Origin: Mycoplana azooxidifex | GTDB taxonomy: Bacteria > Pseudomonadota > Alphaproteobacteria > Rhizobiales > Rhizobiaceae | Reading direction: 5' to 3' | Assembly (NCBI RefSeq): GCF_014196765.1 | Contig: NZ_JACIEE010000015.1 | Location: 47,100 to 111,099, forward strand | Length of the DNA stretch: 64,000 bases | Shown: positions 8,417-15,962 of the stretch, piece by piece | Position numbering within the stretch: the first letter of the stretch is position 1 | Layout: each line of letters begins with the position of its first letter | Notes under the pieces: model-generated | Database searches by the model: none | The model's input: only the letters and a program-made list of their open reading frames with translations | Told to the model about the DNA's origin: nothing | Translations under genes and position numbers: made by a program

Positions 8417-9388
8417 TCAATCCGGTAACCGGTAGACCGAGGCTGCATCCGCCTCTTCCCGCAGTCCCTTGAATGACGCGTGCCGAAGCTTGCCGTCGTG
8501 GGTCCAGGCGCGGAACTCGATCTCGGCCACGACCACGGGTTTAACGAACACGCCCTTGCGCTTTCCCACGTCGATCGCAGCTTTTGGAACCGCGATCGCG
8601 TCGAGGTGGCGACGGAGCGCCGTTCCGGTTTTTGCAGTAAAGCCAGTCCCTACGCCGCCGACATAGACCAACTGATCGCCCTTCCGGGCTGCCAGCAGTA
8701 GACGCCCGATACCTCCTAGGGCCACGCGCGAAGGCTCATAGCCGACGATAGCAAACCCCTCGCTCTGCACGCATTTGATCTTCACCCAATCTCCATTGCG
8801 GCCGGCTCGATAAGGCATATCGATATTCTTGCCGATGATCCCCTCAAGGCCCATTTGGCATGCGGCATCGATCAAGAGCGCGCCATCCGAGCCTATGTCT
8901 TCGGACAGGCGAATTACCCCCTCCTCTACGTGGAGCATTTTCTCCAGAAGGGAGCGACGGCCATGCAACGGCAATCGGGTCAGATCTTGGCCATTCAGAT
9001 AGAGGAGATCGAACGCGAAGAATAACGCCTCCTCCGCGCTCCGCTTCCCGCCTCGCCCGCCAAGCGCCTGCTGGAGAGCGCCAAAATCCGACCGGTTTTG
9101 CTCATTGAGCACGACCGCCTCGCCATCGAGAATGGCCGTTTCAACTTCGAGATGGCGGGCCGCGCTGGCGATAGAGGGGAACCTCTCCGTCCAATCGTGA
9201 CCGCCGCGGGTTATCACACTGACCCGGCCAGGCTCTATGTGCACAGCGAGGCGATAACCATCCCACTTGACCTCGTACATCCATTGTCGGCCGACAGGAG
9301 GTTTGCTTTTTAGCAGCGCGAGGCAGGGCTCGATGCGTGCCGGCATCGGGTCATCGTGAGTGGGGCTAGAGGAATTACGTTTGGACAT
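8417..9388 (-). CDS. ligD-like: ATP-dependent DNA ligase, LigD ligase-domain type (stand-alone)
   Basis: 323 aa from ATG 9388, where MSKRNSS starts. Motif I KWDG is at 41-44 (Lys41 is the AMP acceptor), followed by the motif III/IIIa-like ILDGEAV and FFAFDLLYL, motif IV GLEGII and motif V WVKIK, then an OB-fold ending around EFRAWT and RHASFKGLR. The polymerase/primase and phosphoesterase domains of full LigD are absent. It seals ends held by Ku. It converges on the Ku operon with an 84-bp gap, forming a compact NHEJ cassette. Confidence 0.92.
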   Translation of the reverse strand: MSKRNSSSPTHDDPMPARIEPCLALLKSKPPVGRQWMYEVKWDGYRLAVHIEPGRVSVITRGGHDWTERFPSIASAARHLEVETAILDGEAVVLNEQNRSDFGALQQALGGRGGKRSAEEALFFAFDLLYLNGQDLTRLPLHGRRSLLEKMLHVEEGVIRLSEDIGSDGALLIDAACQMGLEGIIGKNIDMPYRAGRNGDWVKIKCVQSEGFAIVGYEPSRVALGGIGRLLLAARKGDQLVYVGGVGTGFTAKTGTALRRHLDAIAVPKAAIDVGKRKGVFVKPVVVAEIEFRAWTHDGKLRHASFKGLREEADAASVYRLPD

Positions 9389-9647
9389 GCCCCATATTGC
9401 GTCACCCGCGTTTTTGTTCCCGTCTGGAACATTTCTCCCCGAACAAAGGTTCTGTGTGTGGGGCTGACCGCGGGCCCCAGGCGCCATTTAGCGCCGGTAC
9501 GGGTAATGGCCCGGAAAGCCAGCGGAAGCTCACGCATGGGCCTCCGCTGGTCACCCCTCGCATCAGACGAGATTGCCCGGCGCAGGATACGTTTAGAACT
9601 GTAAAAACCGCTTGCGCGCCCTATCCTCCGTCATAATGGAGGACGCA

Positions 9648-9878
9648 ATGACTGACATCCCTTCGCCGCGAAAATCACTGAGCCTAGACCGCCTGACCGA
9701 TTGCGAAGAGGCGCTCGAGGCAAAACTGCAGCAACTTGTCTGGGAGGCCGTGAAGGCGGGGTGGGACGAGGTAGAAGCCTGTACTGCTATTGCCACGTTG
9801 GCCGATCATCATATCCTTGCTGTGCTGGATAATCGCAAAACGGACGCGGCCCTGTCGTGGGCCCGCAAGAGGCAATGA
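9648..9878 (+). CDS. hypothetical protein near the NHEJ cassette
   Basis: 76 aa from ATG 9648, with GGAGGA five bases upstream, which decides this start over earlier in-frame codons. It is acidic and helical (EEALEAKLQQLVWEAVKAGWDEVEACTAIATLADHH resembles small rhizobial proteins found beside Ku/Lig genes). No function is known. Its stop overlaps the start of the next gene by ATGA, so the two are translationally coupled. Confidence 0.65.
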   Translation: MTDIPSPRKSLSLDRLTDCEEALEAKLQQLVWEAVKAGWDEVEACTAIATLADHHILAVLDNRKTDAALSWARKRQ

Positions 9879-10162
9879 CCTGGCAGAAAAAATTCCGATG
9901 GGTCCGGACGTGGGGCGACGAAACCGGCATCGACGGCAAACCGCATGAGGACTATCAGGGGTTCGATGGTGAGGTCAGCATCGGCCGGATCTACCTCGAC
10001 CAGCAGCCCTTGAAGGCGGGGAAATGGTTCTGGGCGATCCAGTACCCAAAGGGTGCGAAGCCGTGGCTGCCGAATAGCGGCTGGGTGCCGACGGCAGCAG
10101 ATGCCGCCCGTATGGTCGAAGAGACGTGGGACCGTCAGAAGGAACGAGCCGAGAATGGCTGA
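9875..10162 (+). CDS. hypothetical protein
   Basis: 95 aa from ATG 9875, overlapping the previous stop (ATGA). It is Trp/Gly-rich with a repeated aromatic pattern (FRWVRTWGDETGIDG, KWFWAIQYPKG). I do not recognise the family. It sits in a three-gene coupled unit (9648-10265) just beyond the ligase gene. Confidence 0.6.
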   Translation: MTWQKKFRWVRTWGDETGIDGKPHEDYQGFDGEVSIGRIYLDQQPLKAGKWFWAIQYPKGAKPWLPNSGWVPTAADAARMVEETWDRQKERAENG

Positions 10163-10265
10163 CGGGGATCCACGCGATCTTGGGTGGCTCTACGCGCTGA
10201 TCGTCGGCGGCCTGCTGCTCGCGCTGGCGAGTATGGCAGGGCATGTATGGCAGGTGCTGGGGTGA
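10155..10265 (+). CDS. 36-aa single-pass membrane protein
   Basis: ATG 10155 overlaps the end of the preceding gene. The product has a short acidic N-terminus, one hydrophobic helix (WLYALIVGGLLLALASMAG) and a short tail. No known family; third member of a coupled small operon. Confidence 0.5.
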   Translation: MADGDPRDLGWLYALIVGGLLLALASMAGHVWQVLG

Positions 10266-10321
10266 GTTGGGACCGAGAGTGATCCCGACGAGACATGCAC
10301 CGGGTGTTCGGCGCTTGGTGA

Positions 10322-10723
10322 TCAGTTTCTGATCGACGCCTCTTCCGGTTCGGCGAGAAGGAGGCGGATCGCATGGCTGACCTTTGCCGCATCCTCCCGG
10401 CTCAGTGCGATCGTCGTCTCACCGGTTTCCGTCTCGAATAGCAGGCCGAGACCGTATCCTTCCAGAGTCCCGATGTTGAAGTTGGTGGGCCGGATGGCCT
10501 TCACCACCTTGCGATCGGACTCAGCAAGGTGCGGGTCCGCCTCCCGGCGCCGCCGCTCCCATGTCACCGCGAGAGCTTGCAGCGTCTCGATCGTGCGATC
10601 CAGTTCTGCCGGCGTGAGGGCGACCGCCAAGCGGTCCCCGGCGAAGACTTCCAGCACAACCGCTGCCAGGTCGGCCGATAGGTGAACCTTGAGATCCTGC
10701 AAGTACGCGGCGTCGATCTGCAT
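10322..10723 (-). CDS. hypothetical protein
   Basis: 133 aa from ATG 10723, chosen because GGAGGG precedes it. N-terminal residues read like a small dimerising helix region, followed by an Arg-rich helix (TWERRRREADPH) and a beta-rich end (GLGLLFETETGETTIAL). No family recognised. It lies downstream of a strong terminator that follows the holin-like gene, so it must have its own promoter. Confidence 0.55.
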   Translation of the reverse strand: MQIDAAYLQDLKVHLSADLAAVVLEVFAGDRLAVALTPAELDRTIETLQALAVTWERRRREADPHLAESDRKVVKAIRPTNFNIGTLEGYGLGLLFETETGETTIALSREDAAKVSHAIRLLLAEPEEASIRN

Positions 10724-10781
10724 CAATCCCTCCGTGCATTCGCGGGGACGGTATCCCCGAAGGCGCAGAAAAACCAGCAAC

Positions 10782-10812
10782 AAAAAAGCCCCCGCAGCCG
10801 AAGCCGCGGGGG
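10782..10812 (-). terminator. rho-independent terminator (minus)
   Basis: Stem CCCCCGC/GCGGGGG (10806-10812 with 10789-10795), then a run of six T on the minus strand (10782-10787). It lies directly after the holin-like gene. Confidence 0.8.
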
Positions 10813-10840
10813 AAAGATATAGATCTGGAATTGCTGAAGA

Positions 10841-11167
10841 TCACGCCTTGCCGATCCGACCGTTAAGCCATTTCGCAAGCAGGACCTCGGTGCCTCGAGG
10901 GCCTAAGTAGGCGAGGCCGCCTACGATAGCCGGCCGCAGCAAGGGGCCGGCCTCGATGTATGTCGCGACTCCCTCGCCTATCAGCCCCATGCCAACAGCG
11001 AAGGGCAACTCCCACAGGAGTTCCCGGCCGAAGAAGACGCGCTTGGATCGCCGAACCTCGGCGGTATGCCACATGAGCCGCCCGGTCAGAGCGGCGATGA
11101 GTGTCGTGACGCCGCCGCCAAACCAGGCTTGCAGCATCTCGGAAAGCGTCTGGTATTTGTCCGACAT
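10841..11167 (-). CDS. LydA-type phage holin
   Basis: 108 aa from ATG 11167 (a TTG precedes it in frame). Three hydrophobic stretches: FGGGVTTLIAALTGRLMW, LLWELPFAVGMGLIGEGVA, and PAIVGGLAYLGPRGTEVLLAKW. This matches the layout of LydA/holin superfamily III proteins, which form membrane lesions that release endolysin. It is followed by a terminator and preceded by a peptidoglycan-binding gene, so the block is a phage lysis remnant in the island. Confidence 0.65.
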   Translation of the reverse strand: MSDKYQTLSEMLQAWFGGGVTTLIAALTGRLMWHTAEVRRSKRVFFGRELLWELPFAVGMGLIGEGVATYIEAGPLLRPAIVGGLAYLGPRGTEVLLAKWLNGRIGKA

Positions 11168-11181
11168 CAACCGCCCCGGAT

Positions 11182-11612
11182 CTAGTGTTCGACCGGAGGC
11201 TGGCGTTTCAACAGCCCGGCGAATCCGTCACGGGTGATGTTGATCGCGAGCTTCACGATCTTGTCGGCGACCAATACGCCGCCGGCGACATAGGCAGCCG
11301 TCGCGGCATCGAAGCACGATCGAGCAGGGTCGCGCTTGCCGGTGCGCTTCCGGCCATCGCGCTCTTGTCGGGTTCCGGCCGGCCCGGAACCACCGGCGCC
11401 GTCGCTCGCTTGAGCGCGGTAAGGGTCTGAGTCCCCACCCGCCCGTCGACAACAAGACCGGCTCTCTCCTGAAAGAGCCGCACGGCAGTTTCCGTCAGAC
11501 CGCCGAAATCTCCGTCGGTCTTGAGTTTCGGTGAAGCGCCGGCGGCGTTCAGCATGGTCTGGAGATCACGGACAGCAGCGCCCCGTGAGCCGACAACCAA
11601 TAACGTCGACAT
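11182..11612 (-). pseudogene. peptidoglycan-binding lysis protein, probably frameshifted
   Basis: The intact frame 11253-11612 (119 aa) starts with a PG_binding_1 domain (VGSRGAAVRDLQTMLNAAG ... LVVDGRVGTQTLTALKR) and then degenerates into SMPRRLPMSPAAYW. A second minus frame continues without stop to TAG at 11182-11184 and reads naturally as AATAAYVAGGVLVADKIVK followed by a basic end. A one-base indel near 11305-11320 would join them. Programmed frameshifting is the alternative. It sits between the holin and tail-X genes. Confidence 0.55.
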
Positions 11613-11631
11613 GTGATAGCCCTCTCAATGC

Positions 11632-11659
11632 AAAAAGGCCCGGGGTGAGACCGGGCCTT
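11632..11659 (-). terminator. rho-independent terminator (minus)
   Basis: Nine-bp stem AAGGCCCGG/CCGGGCCTT with a seven-base loop, followed on the minus strand by TTTTT. It closes the tail-X/gpD transcript. Confidence 0.8.
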
Positions 11660-11692
11660 GGTGGAGATCAGTATGGAGGATGGTGCTGGCCT

Positions 11693-11944
11693 CTAGTCCC
11701 AGAGCCGGCGGAAGGGTGTCGGCGTCGGAGACGTGACGATCGGAGGGAGCTTAATCACGACGCCCGCTGGGAGCTTCGCGGGTCGATCGGCCAATCCGGG
11801 ATTGGCGTTGTAGATCAGCTCCGTCCTGCGGCGATGGAGGCCGTAGTAGCCGTAGGCAACCTCGTCGACCATGTCTCCGTCTATGGTCACGTAGGCGACC
11901 GTGCCGTCAGCCGCGGTCAGGTATCTGCGGGATCGGTCAATCAT
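11693..11944 (-). CDS. P2 tail protein X-like protein
   Basis: 83 aa from ATG 11944. It has the phage tail X (LysM-like) pattern: YVTIDGDMVDEVAYGYYG, an Asn-Pro-Gly-Leu repeat element (NANPGLADRPAKLPAG) and VVIKLPPI. Tail X works in tail completion of contractile-tail phages. Its ATG overlaps the stop of a late-control gpD fragment, matching the X-D order of P2-like phages. It is probably an expressed or decaying relic. Confidence 0.75.
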   Translation of the reverse strand: MIDRSRRYLTAADGTVAYVTIDGDMVDEVAYGYYGLHRRRTELIYNANPGLADRPAKLPAGVVIKLPPIVTSPTPTPFRRLWD

Positions 11945-12068
11945 GCCGAGGGTACCTCGCATTCGAGAGAGGTGATGTAGGGAGAGCTCGAGGAAAAGGT
12001 GTGCGTGACGGTCTTGATCCGCCACAGGCCATCAACGCCCTCGCGGCACCCTGTGACGCTCGCCCACC
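11941..12068 (-). pseudogene. late control protein gpD, C-terminal fragment
   Basis: The minus frame reads ...VTGCREGVDGLWRIK, THTFSSSSPYITSLECE and stops at 11941-11943. It matches the last strand region of P2 gpD-like baseplate/late-control proteins. The rest of the gene is missing on this strand; its middle lies inverted in the adjacent DNA (12063-12587). Confidence 0.7.
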
Positions 12069-12587
12069 TATGGAGACATCTTCGCGGATGTCGCCGGCCA
12101 GATCGGTGTCGAACTTATCATGGCCGAGGAGCTCAAATCGATCCCGAACCCTTATGAAGCCCAGGCCGAGGAGGACGGCCTGGAGTTCTTGAACCGCATA
12201 GGGGAGAAGATAAATGCGGCCGTCTCCGTGAAGTCGCAGCGATTGGTCGTCGTCTTGAAAGGTGCTGGCCAGAGCGTCGGCGGCGTCCAGTTGGATCTCG
12301 TGGTGGTCACAAATGGGAAGAACATCCTCTCCTACGAGGTGACCCTGAAGGACGAGCCGAAGCACGGCGAAGTCGAGGCGTCCTACTACGACCGAAAGAA
12401 AAACAGCAGGGAAGTCACGACGGCCGGCACTGGGATGGAGGGGCCGAAGTTCGTGATCCCTACACCCTTCCAGAACAAAGAGGACGCACAGCGCGCGACC
12501 GATGCGAAGGTGAAAGAGCTGGTGCGTGCCCAGGCCGATGCGAGCTTTGTCATCGACGGCGCGCCCTTTGCGCAGGCTGAAGCATGA
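12063..12587 (+). pseudogene. late control protein gpD, inverted middle fragment
   Basis: The plus frame starts PTYGDIFADVAGQIGVEL, without a start codon for the full domain; an internal ATG at 12120 gives 155 codons. It continues through KSQRLVVVLKGAG and ILSYEVTLKDEPKHGEVEA to DGAPFAQAEA and stop. This is the VgrG/gpD central domain and would join the minus-strand C-terminal piece (SVTGCREGVDG) if the segment were turned round. The N-terminal third is not found. Confidence 0.65.
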
Positions 12588-12672
12588 CGGCGGCCGCCAG
12601 CTGCCGAGCAATCGACAGTGCGTGCTCGAGGCGCCCGGTGTTCACGTCCGGATGCCCGGTCACTGTTAGGGC

Positions 12673-13263
12673 GTGCTCGATGTTCTGCCCTACCCCCTCA
12701 CCTGGCCGGCGAATATGCCGCGCACGAAAACCCAGCTGCGCTCGCAGTTCCGTACCGGTCTGCCCTCCGCCCTCAAGAATGTCCGGAAGTCGATCGCCGC
12801 CTTTTCAAGCGACAGTGGCAAAGCGATTGCCGACCTCGTCATTTCCTCCAACGTCACCCTCGGCGATGACCGCCCGCGCGATATCGGTGTGGCGGTATGG
12901 TTCACATGGGACGGCCTTTCCGTCTGCATCGCCGTCGATCGCTACCCGAACGTCGAGAGCAACCTCCAGGCTATCCATCTGATCCTCGAGGCGCGGCGCA
13001 CTGAGCTCCGGCACGGCGGGCTCAACATTGTCAGGGCGACTTTTACCGGCTTTCAGGCCCTGCCGGCGCCGGCGCAGCGAAGCTGGCGGGACGTGTTCGG
13101 CTTCAATAGTGAGGAGGCGGACCGGATCAACCGCGCCATGATCGACGGTCGCTATCGGCTGCTTGCGGCGGAACGACACCCGGACCGTGCCAGCGGATCA
13201 CATGAGCTGATGGCCGAACTCAATCGCGCCCGCGCCGAAGCGCTGGCGGAGGTCGGGGCCTGA
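12673..13263 (+). CDS. J-domain-like protein
   Basis: 196 aa from GTG 12673; an in-frame stop lies two codons before, and ATG 12715 is the alternative start. The C-terminus has a J-domain-like segment with the HPD tripeptide (AERHPDRASGSHELMAEL), preceded by WRDVFGF. The N-terminal 140 residues form a conserved mobile-element domain (YPLTWP, SSNVTLG, VWFTWDGLSVCIAVDRYP). J domains stimulate Hsp70 ATPase, so recruitment of host DnaK is possible. It lies just before the excisionase and integrase genes with a 1-base gap. Confidence 0.7.
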   Translation: MLDVLPYPLTWPANMPRTKTQLRSQFRTGLPSALKNVRKSIAAFSSDSGKAIADLVISSNVTLGDDRPRDIGVAVWFTWDGLSVCIAVDRYPNVESNLQAIHLILEARRTELRHGGLNIVRATFTGFQALPAPAQRSWRDVFGFNSEEADRINRAMIDGRYRLLAAERHPDRASGSHELMAELNRARAEALAEVGA

Positions 13264-13264
13264 G

Positions 13265-13552
13265 ATGAAGAAAGCGGAACGCCTCCACGTTTTGCCCCCC
13301 AGCCTGCCCCCTTTCGGGGTCGACCGTGTTCAGGCCGCGGCCTTGGTGGGTATAGGCGAAACCCTCTTCGACCGTTGTGTGGAGCTCGGGCTTCTACCGC
13401 AGCCTCGGGTTATCGGAGGTCGATTTATTTATGATGTAGGTGAGGTCTATGAAGCCTTTAAGAGAATCCCCCACCGCGCCGCCGATGGCAGCACTGACGG
13501 AGCGCCACTTGACGCAGGATACGGCAGCAGCAAGCCTTGGGACGATGCCTAG
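13265..13552 (+). CDS. AlpA/excisionase-like DNA-binding protein
   Basis: 95 aa. VDRVQAAALVGIGETLFDRCVELGLLPQ is a winged-helix (helix_turn_helix_17) motif and GGRFIYDVGEVYEAFKRIP its wing and last helix. It overlaps the integrase start by eight bases (ATGCCTAG), the classical xis-int coupling. Its probable role is directing excision of the island and perhaps control of integrase. Confidence 0.75.
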   Translation: MKKAERLHVLPPSLPPFGVDRVQAAALVGIGETLFDRCVELGLLPQPRVIGGRFIYDVGEVYEAFKRIPHRAADGSTDGAPLDAGYGSSKPWDDA

Positions 13553-14651
13553 GCCCCGCAAGCACGACAAACTGCCGAAGGGTGTGACGTTTGACCCGGA
13601 CCGGCACAACAACCCGCGCTACTATTTTCGTACTGCGGGCAAGGCGAAGGTGCGTCTTCGCGAGACACCCGGAACAACTGCATTTGACGACGAAGTGGCA
13701 TGTGCACGACTCGGCCAGCCCTACAGCCGCCCGGGAGAAGTCCCGGCCCCGATCGGCGGCAAATCAAAGACGCCCGCGGAAGGCACTCTCGGATGGCTTG
13801 TAACAGAGTATAAGCGCCGGGCGGCAGGATCCGTCACCAATCGCACGATGGAGACCCGAGCAAGAATTCTTGAGGAGGTGTGCCAAAGTCTCACCCCCAA
13901 GAAGAAGCTGCCAAGGGGCCACCTTCCGTTCGCCTCCATGGAAAAGAAGCACATCACAGAGATTCGCGACGAGCTTCGCCCGACCCCAGGCGCCCGGAAC
14001 GATATCGTCAAGGCACTCAGCGCGATGTTCACCTGGGCCGTCGATACGGCCGATCTCTGCAAGATGAATCCTTGCAGCGGGATCAAGCGCCTCAAGTCTG
14101 GCGACGGCTTCCACACGTGGACCGAAGAAGAAGTCCGCCAGTTCGAAGCGAAGCATCCCGCCGGTAGCCGGGCCCGCCTCGCACTGAACATCGGTCTCTA
14201 CACCGGGTTTCGTCTGCAGACGATGGCGATCTTCGGCCGCCAGCATGTCACCGCTGACGGATGGATCAAGATTCGTCCGGCGAAGACGGCAAGGTCAAGC
14301 GGAGTTGACGTCGATATCCCGATGCTGCCCGAACTGGAGACGGCGCTCGCCGATGGTCCGGTCGGCAACATGACCTTCCTTGTGACCGAGTACGGGAAAC
14401 CGTTCTCCGTCAAGGGTCTCGGCAACAAAATGCGTGACTGGTGCGACGAGGCGAAGCTGTTCCATTGTTCCATGCATGGCTTGCGGAAAGCCGGTGCGAC
14501 CCGGGCGGCCGAGAACGGCGCGACCGAGAAGCAGCTGATGGCGATTTTTGGTTGGACCACTATGGAACAGGCCAGCTACTACACCGAGAAAGCGAACCGA
14601 AAGAAGCTGGCCGGCGCAGGGATGAAGTTCCTGTCGAAGGAACAGAAGTAG
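13545..14651 (+). CDS. int: tyrosine recombinase (island integrase)
   Basis: 368 aa from ATG 13545. The N-terminal arm/SAM-like regions precede a catalytic domain with Arg in YTGFR, HGLRKAG (HxxR), and the nucleophile Tyr in ASYYTEKA. It lies 94 bases from attR, inside the island and reading toward it. It acts on the 19-bp tRNA-Glu 3'-end core. It is full length for the family. Confidence 0.93.
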   Translation: MPRPRKHDKLPKGVTFDPDRHNNPRYYFRTAGKAKVRLRETPGTTAFDDEVACARLGQPYSRPGEVPAPIGGKSKTPAEGTLGWLVTEYKRRAAGSVTNRTMETRARILEEVCQSLTPKKKLPRGHLPFASMEKKHITEIRDELRPTPGARNDIVKALSAMFTWAVDTADLCKMNPCSGIKRLKSGDGFHTWTEEEVRQFEAKHPAGSRARLALNIGLYTGFRLQTMAIFGRQHVTADGWIKIRPAKTARSSGVDVDIPMLPELETALADGPVGNMTFLVTEYGKPFSVKGLGNKMRDWCDEAKLFHCSMHGLRKAGATRAAENGATEKQLMAIFGWTTMEQASYYTEKANRKKLAGAGMKFLSKEQK

Positions 14652-14659
14652 CACAGAGT

Positions 14660-14699
14660 TTGTCTCACCTTTTCCGGGGTGGCAAAAAGTGAGACAAAA
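14660..14699. repeat. inverted TTTGTCTCAC/GTGAGACAAA pair, likely integrase arm sites
   Basis: Perfect 10-bp inverted repeat. TTGTCTCACCTTTTC (14660-14674) is repeated at 1665-1679 and GTGAGACAAAA (14689-14699) at 1619-1629, each a short distance inside the two att cores. The right-hand pair could also act as the integrase transcript's hairpin. Confidence 0.75.
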
Positions 14700-14745
14700 A
14701 CGTCGAAATTATCCAGCTATTTCAAGGTCCAATATTTCAGCTGGA

Positions 14746-14764
14746 ACTCCCCTAGGGCGTGCCA
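14746..14764 (+). repeat. attR core of the NHEJ island
   Basis: Exact 19-bp copy of the 3' end of tRNA-Glu(UUC), beyond the integrase gene; it is not part of a complete tRNA. Confidence 0.92.
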
Positions 14765-14920
14765 CTCCCCTCAAACAACCGTGTCCTTCCTTCGTACGCT
14801 CTTGCAAAGCTGGCGGCGATCTGTTCCGCGTTGCGCGGACGCCCGGCCTCCCACGCAACCTCCCCTCCGACAGCCGCCGGAAAATCCCCGGAAATTTGCG
14901 CCGAATCATCATTTTAGGGC

Positions 14921-14949
14921 TTGCGCGACACGGGGGCGCTGGCTAGAAG
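14921..14949 (+). promoter_or_regulatory. sigma70-type promoter of tRNA-Glu copy 3
   Basis: TTGCGC (14921-14926), 17-bp spacer, TAGAAG (14944-14949), 13 bases before the tRNA. Confidence 0.75.
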
Positions 14950-14962
14950 ACGCCCACCGCAC

Positions 14963-15037
14963 GCGCCCTTCGTCTATCGGTTAGGACGTCAGATTTTCAT
15001 TCTGAAAAGAGGGGTTCGACTCCCCTAGGGCGTGCCA
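14963..15037 (+). tRNA. tRNA-Glu (anticodon TTC), copy 3
   Basis: 75 nt identical to copies 1 and 2, with encoded CCA. Before the island entered, the three copies would have lain within about 500 bp. Confidence 0.97.
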
Positions 15038-15146
15038 CTTCTTCCCTCTCGATACCGCGATCTGCGGGCTGTTTCGTCCGGCCTTCCGACAGCGCATGTC
15101 GCGCCGCAGCGCATCGGCAGTGTCTGCGCCACGCCCCCAGCGCCGG

Positions 15147-15632
15147 TCAGCCCGCCTTCCGGTAGCGGTAACGGAACGTACAGCAGGGCGCGCCGGCCAT
15201 GATCGTCTCTTTGCGCTCCAGCTCGATGTTGGGATCGTATCCTTGGCAGAAGGTGCCGTCGCGATTGCACGACATCAGGTGGCCGATCTCCGCCAGACCC
15301 ATCTCCCGGTAGGTCTCGGCGTAGCGACATCGGGTGACGTTGAAGTCGTAGGTCTCCTCGGTCGCCTCCAGCACCTCGACCTCGAGCGCAGAGTCGGCAG
15401 TCCAGAGGTCATAGAGCTTGATGAAGCTCGCCATCGAGGTCACCCCGCCCGGCTCACGCGCCGCGAACGCCTTGCCCTCGGCGATCGCAGCCTTGCGCAC
15501 CGCGCTGTCGATGATGGCGTCGGCGGTTTCCCGGCCCAGCACCGCCACCATCTCCGCATGGATCGGTCCGATCACCTGCGCCTGCAGCCGGCGCTTCACC
15601 AGAACCGGAATTTCCAGCGTATCCTTGGTCAT
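15147..15632 (-). CDS. L-2-amino-thiazoline-4-carboxylic acid hydrolase-family protein
   Basis: 161 aa. It matches the ATC hydrolase (PF14196-type) family by the central NVTRCRYAETYREMGLAEIGHLMSCNRDGTF segment and the C-terminal PCCTFRYR. Named members open the thiazoline ring to give N-carbamoyl-cysteine, but most homologues are of unproven substrate. It is monocistronic, in chromosomal DNA between the two elements. Confidence 0.75.
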   Translation of the reverse strand: MTKDTLEIPVLVKRRLQAQVIGPIHAEMVAVLGRETADAIIDSAVRKAAIAEGKAFAAREPGGVTSMASFIKLYDLWTADSALEVEVLEATEETYDFNVTRCRYAETYREMGLAEIGHLMSCNRDGTFCQGYDPNIELERKETIMAGAPCCTFRYRYRKAG

Positions 15633-15776
15633 GCGGCTATCCCCTGATCCTTCATCTCAACGCGTCCGCGGGAACGGACGGCAGCGCGGCAATATATCAC
15701 GGCATCGACCGCGCCGCGCCGGGGAAAATCGTCGAGCCGGGAATGCGTGTGGCCGCAAGGCGGGTTGCAGGCGGCC

Positions 15777-15805
15777 TTGCCGGAGCAAACGGAAGCCCCT
15801 ATATT
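15777..15805 (+). promoter_or_regulatory. native promoter of tRNA-Glu(CUC), now driving a truncated gene
   Basis: TTGCCG (15777-15782), 17-bp spacer, TATATT (15800-15805), then the tRNA 5' half at 15821. It is on the chromosomal side of attL, so it is separated from the intact tRNA by the prophage. Confidence 0.7.
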
Positions 15806-15820
15806 GCAGCAGACCCCGAT

Positions 15821-15861
15821 GCGCCCATCGTCTAGCGGTTAGGACATCGCCCTCTCACGGC
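15821..15861 (+). repeat. attL core of the prophage: 5' half of tRNA-Glu(CUC)
   Basis: Forty-one bases identical to 63337-63377, running from tRNA position 1 through the anticodon loop (CTCTCAC) to the first three bases of the 3' anticodon stem. Beyond base 15861 the sequence is unrelated to tRNA, so this copy is a truncated, non-functional gene. Confidence 0.93.
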
Positions 15862-15880
15862 TCCGTAGGGGGCTGTCGAA

Positions 15881-15950
15881 CGACAAACCGACATTGATTT
15901 TCAAGGAAAAAGCCGGTTTGTCGATCTACAAATAACGACAAAATTGTCGT
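15881..15950. repeat. CGACAAA inverted repeats next to prophage attL
   Basis: CGACAAACCG (15881-15890) faces CGGTTTGTCG (15914-15923), a perfect 10-bp inverted pair. ACGACAA (15935-15941) faces TTGTCGT (15944-15950). CGACAAACC recurs by attR at 63204 and 63291, so these are candidate integrase arm sites, though the core CGACAAA also occurs at phage promoters. Confidence 0.65.
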
Positions 15951-15962
15951 TCCAGTGGCCAG

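Larger units (their letters stand above)
1567..14764. mobile_element. tRNA-Glu(UUC)-integrated genomic island carrying NHEJ genes, ECF sigma factors and a metal ATPase
   Basis: Bounded by a 19-bp direct repeat of the tRNA-Glu 3' end (excision unit 13,179 bp), with excisionase and tyrosine integrase genes next to the right border. TTGTCTCAC-type sites occur at both ends (1619, 1665, 14660, 14689) and are likely integrase arm sites. The cargo mixes intact genes (P-type ATPase, ECF41, Ku x2, ligase, J-domain-like protein) with broken P2-like phage genes, suggesting an element derived in part from a decayed prophage. Confidence 0.88.

Noticed and set aside
12120..12587. Stand-alone new gene of 155 codons
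   Set aside because: The reading frame and gpD similarity continue upstream of the ATG to about 12063, so it is a fragment of a late-control gene.
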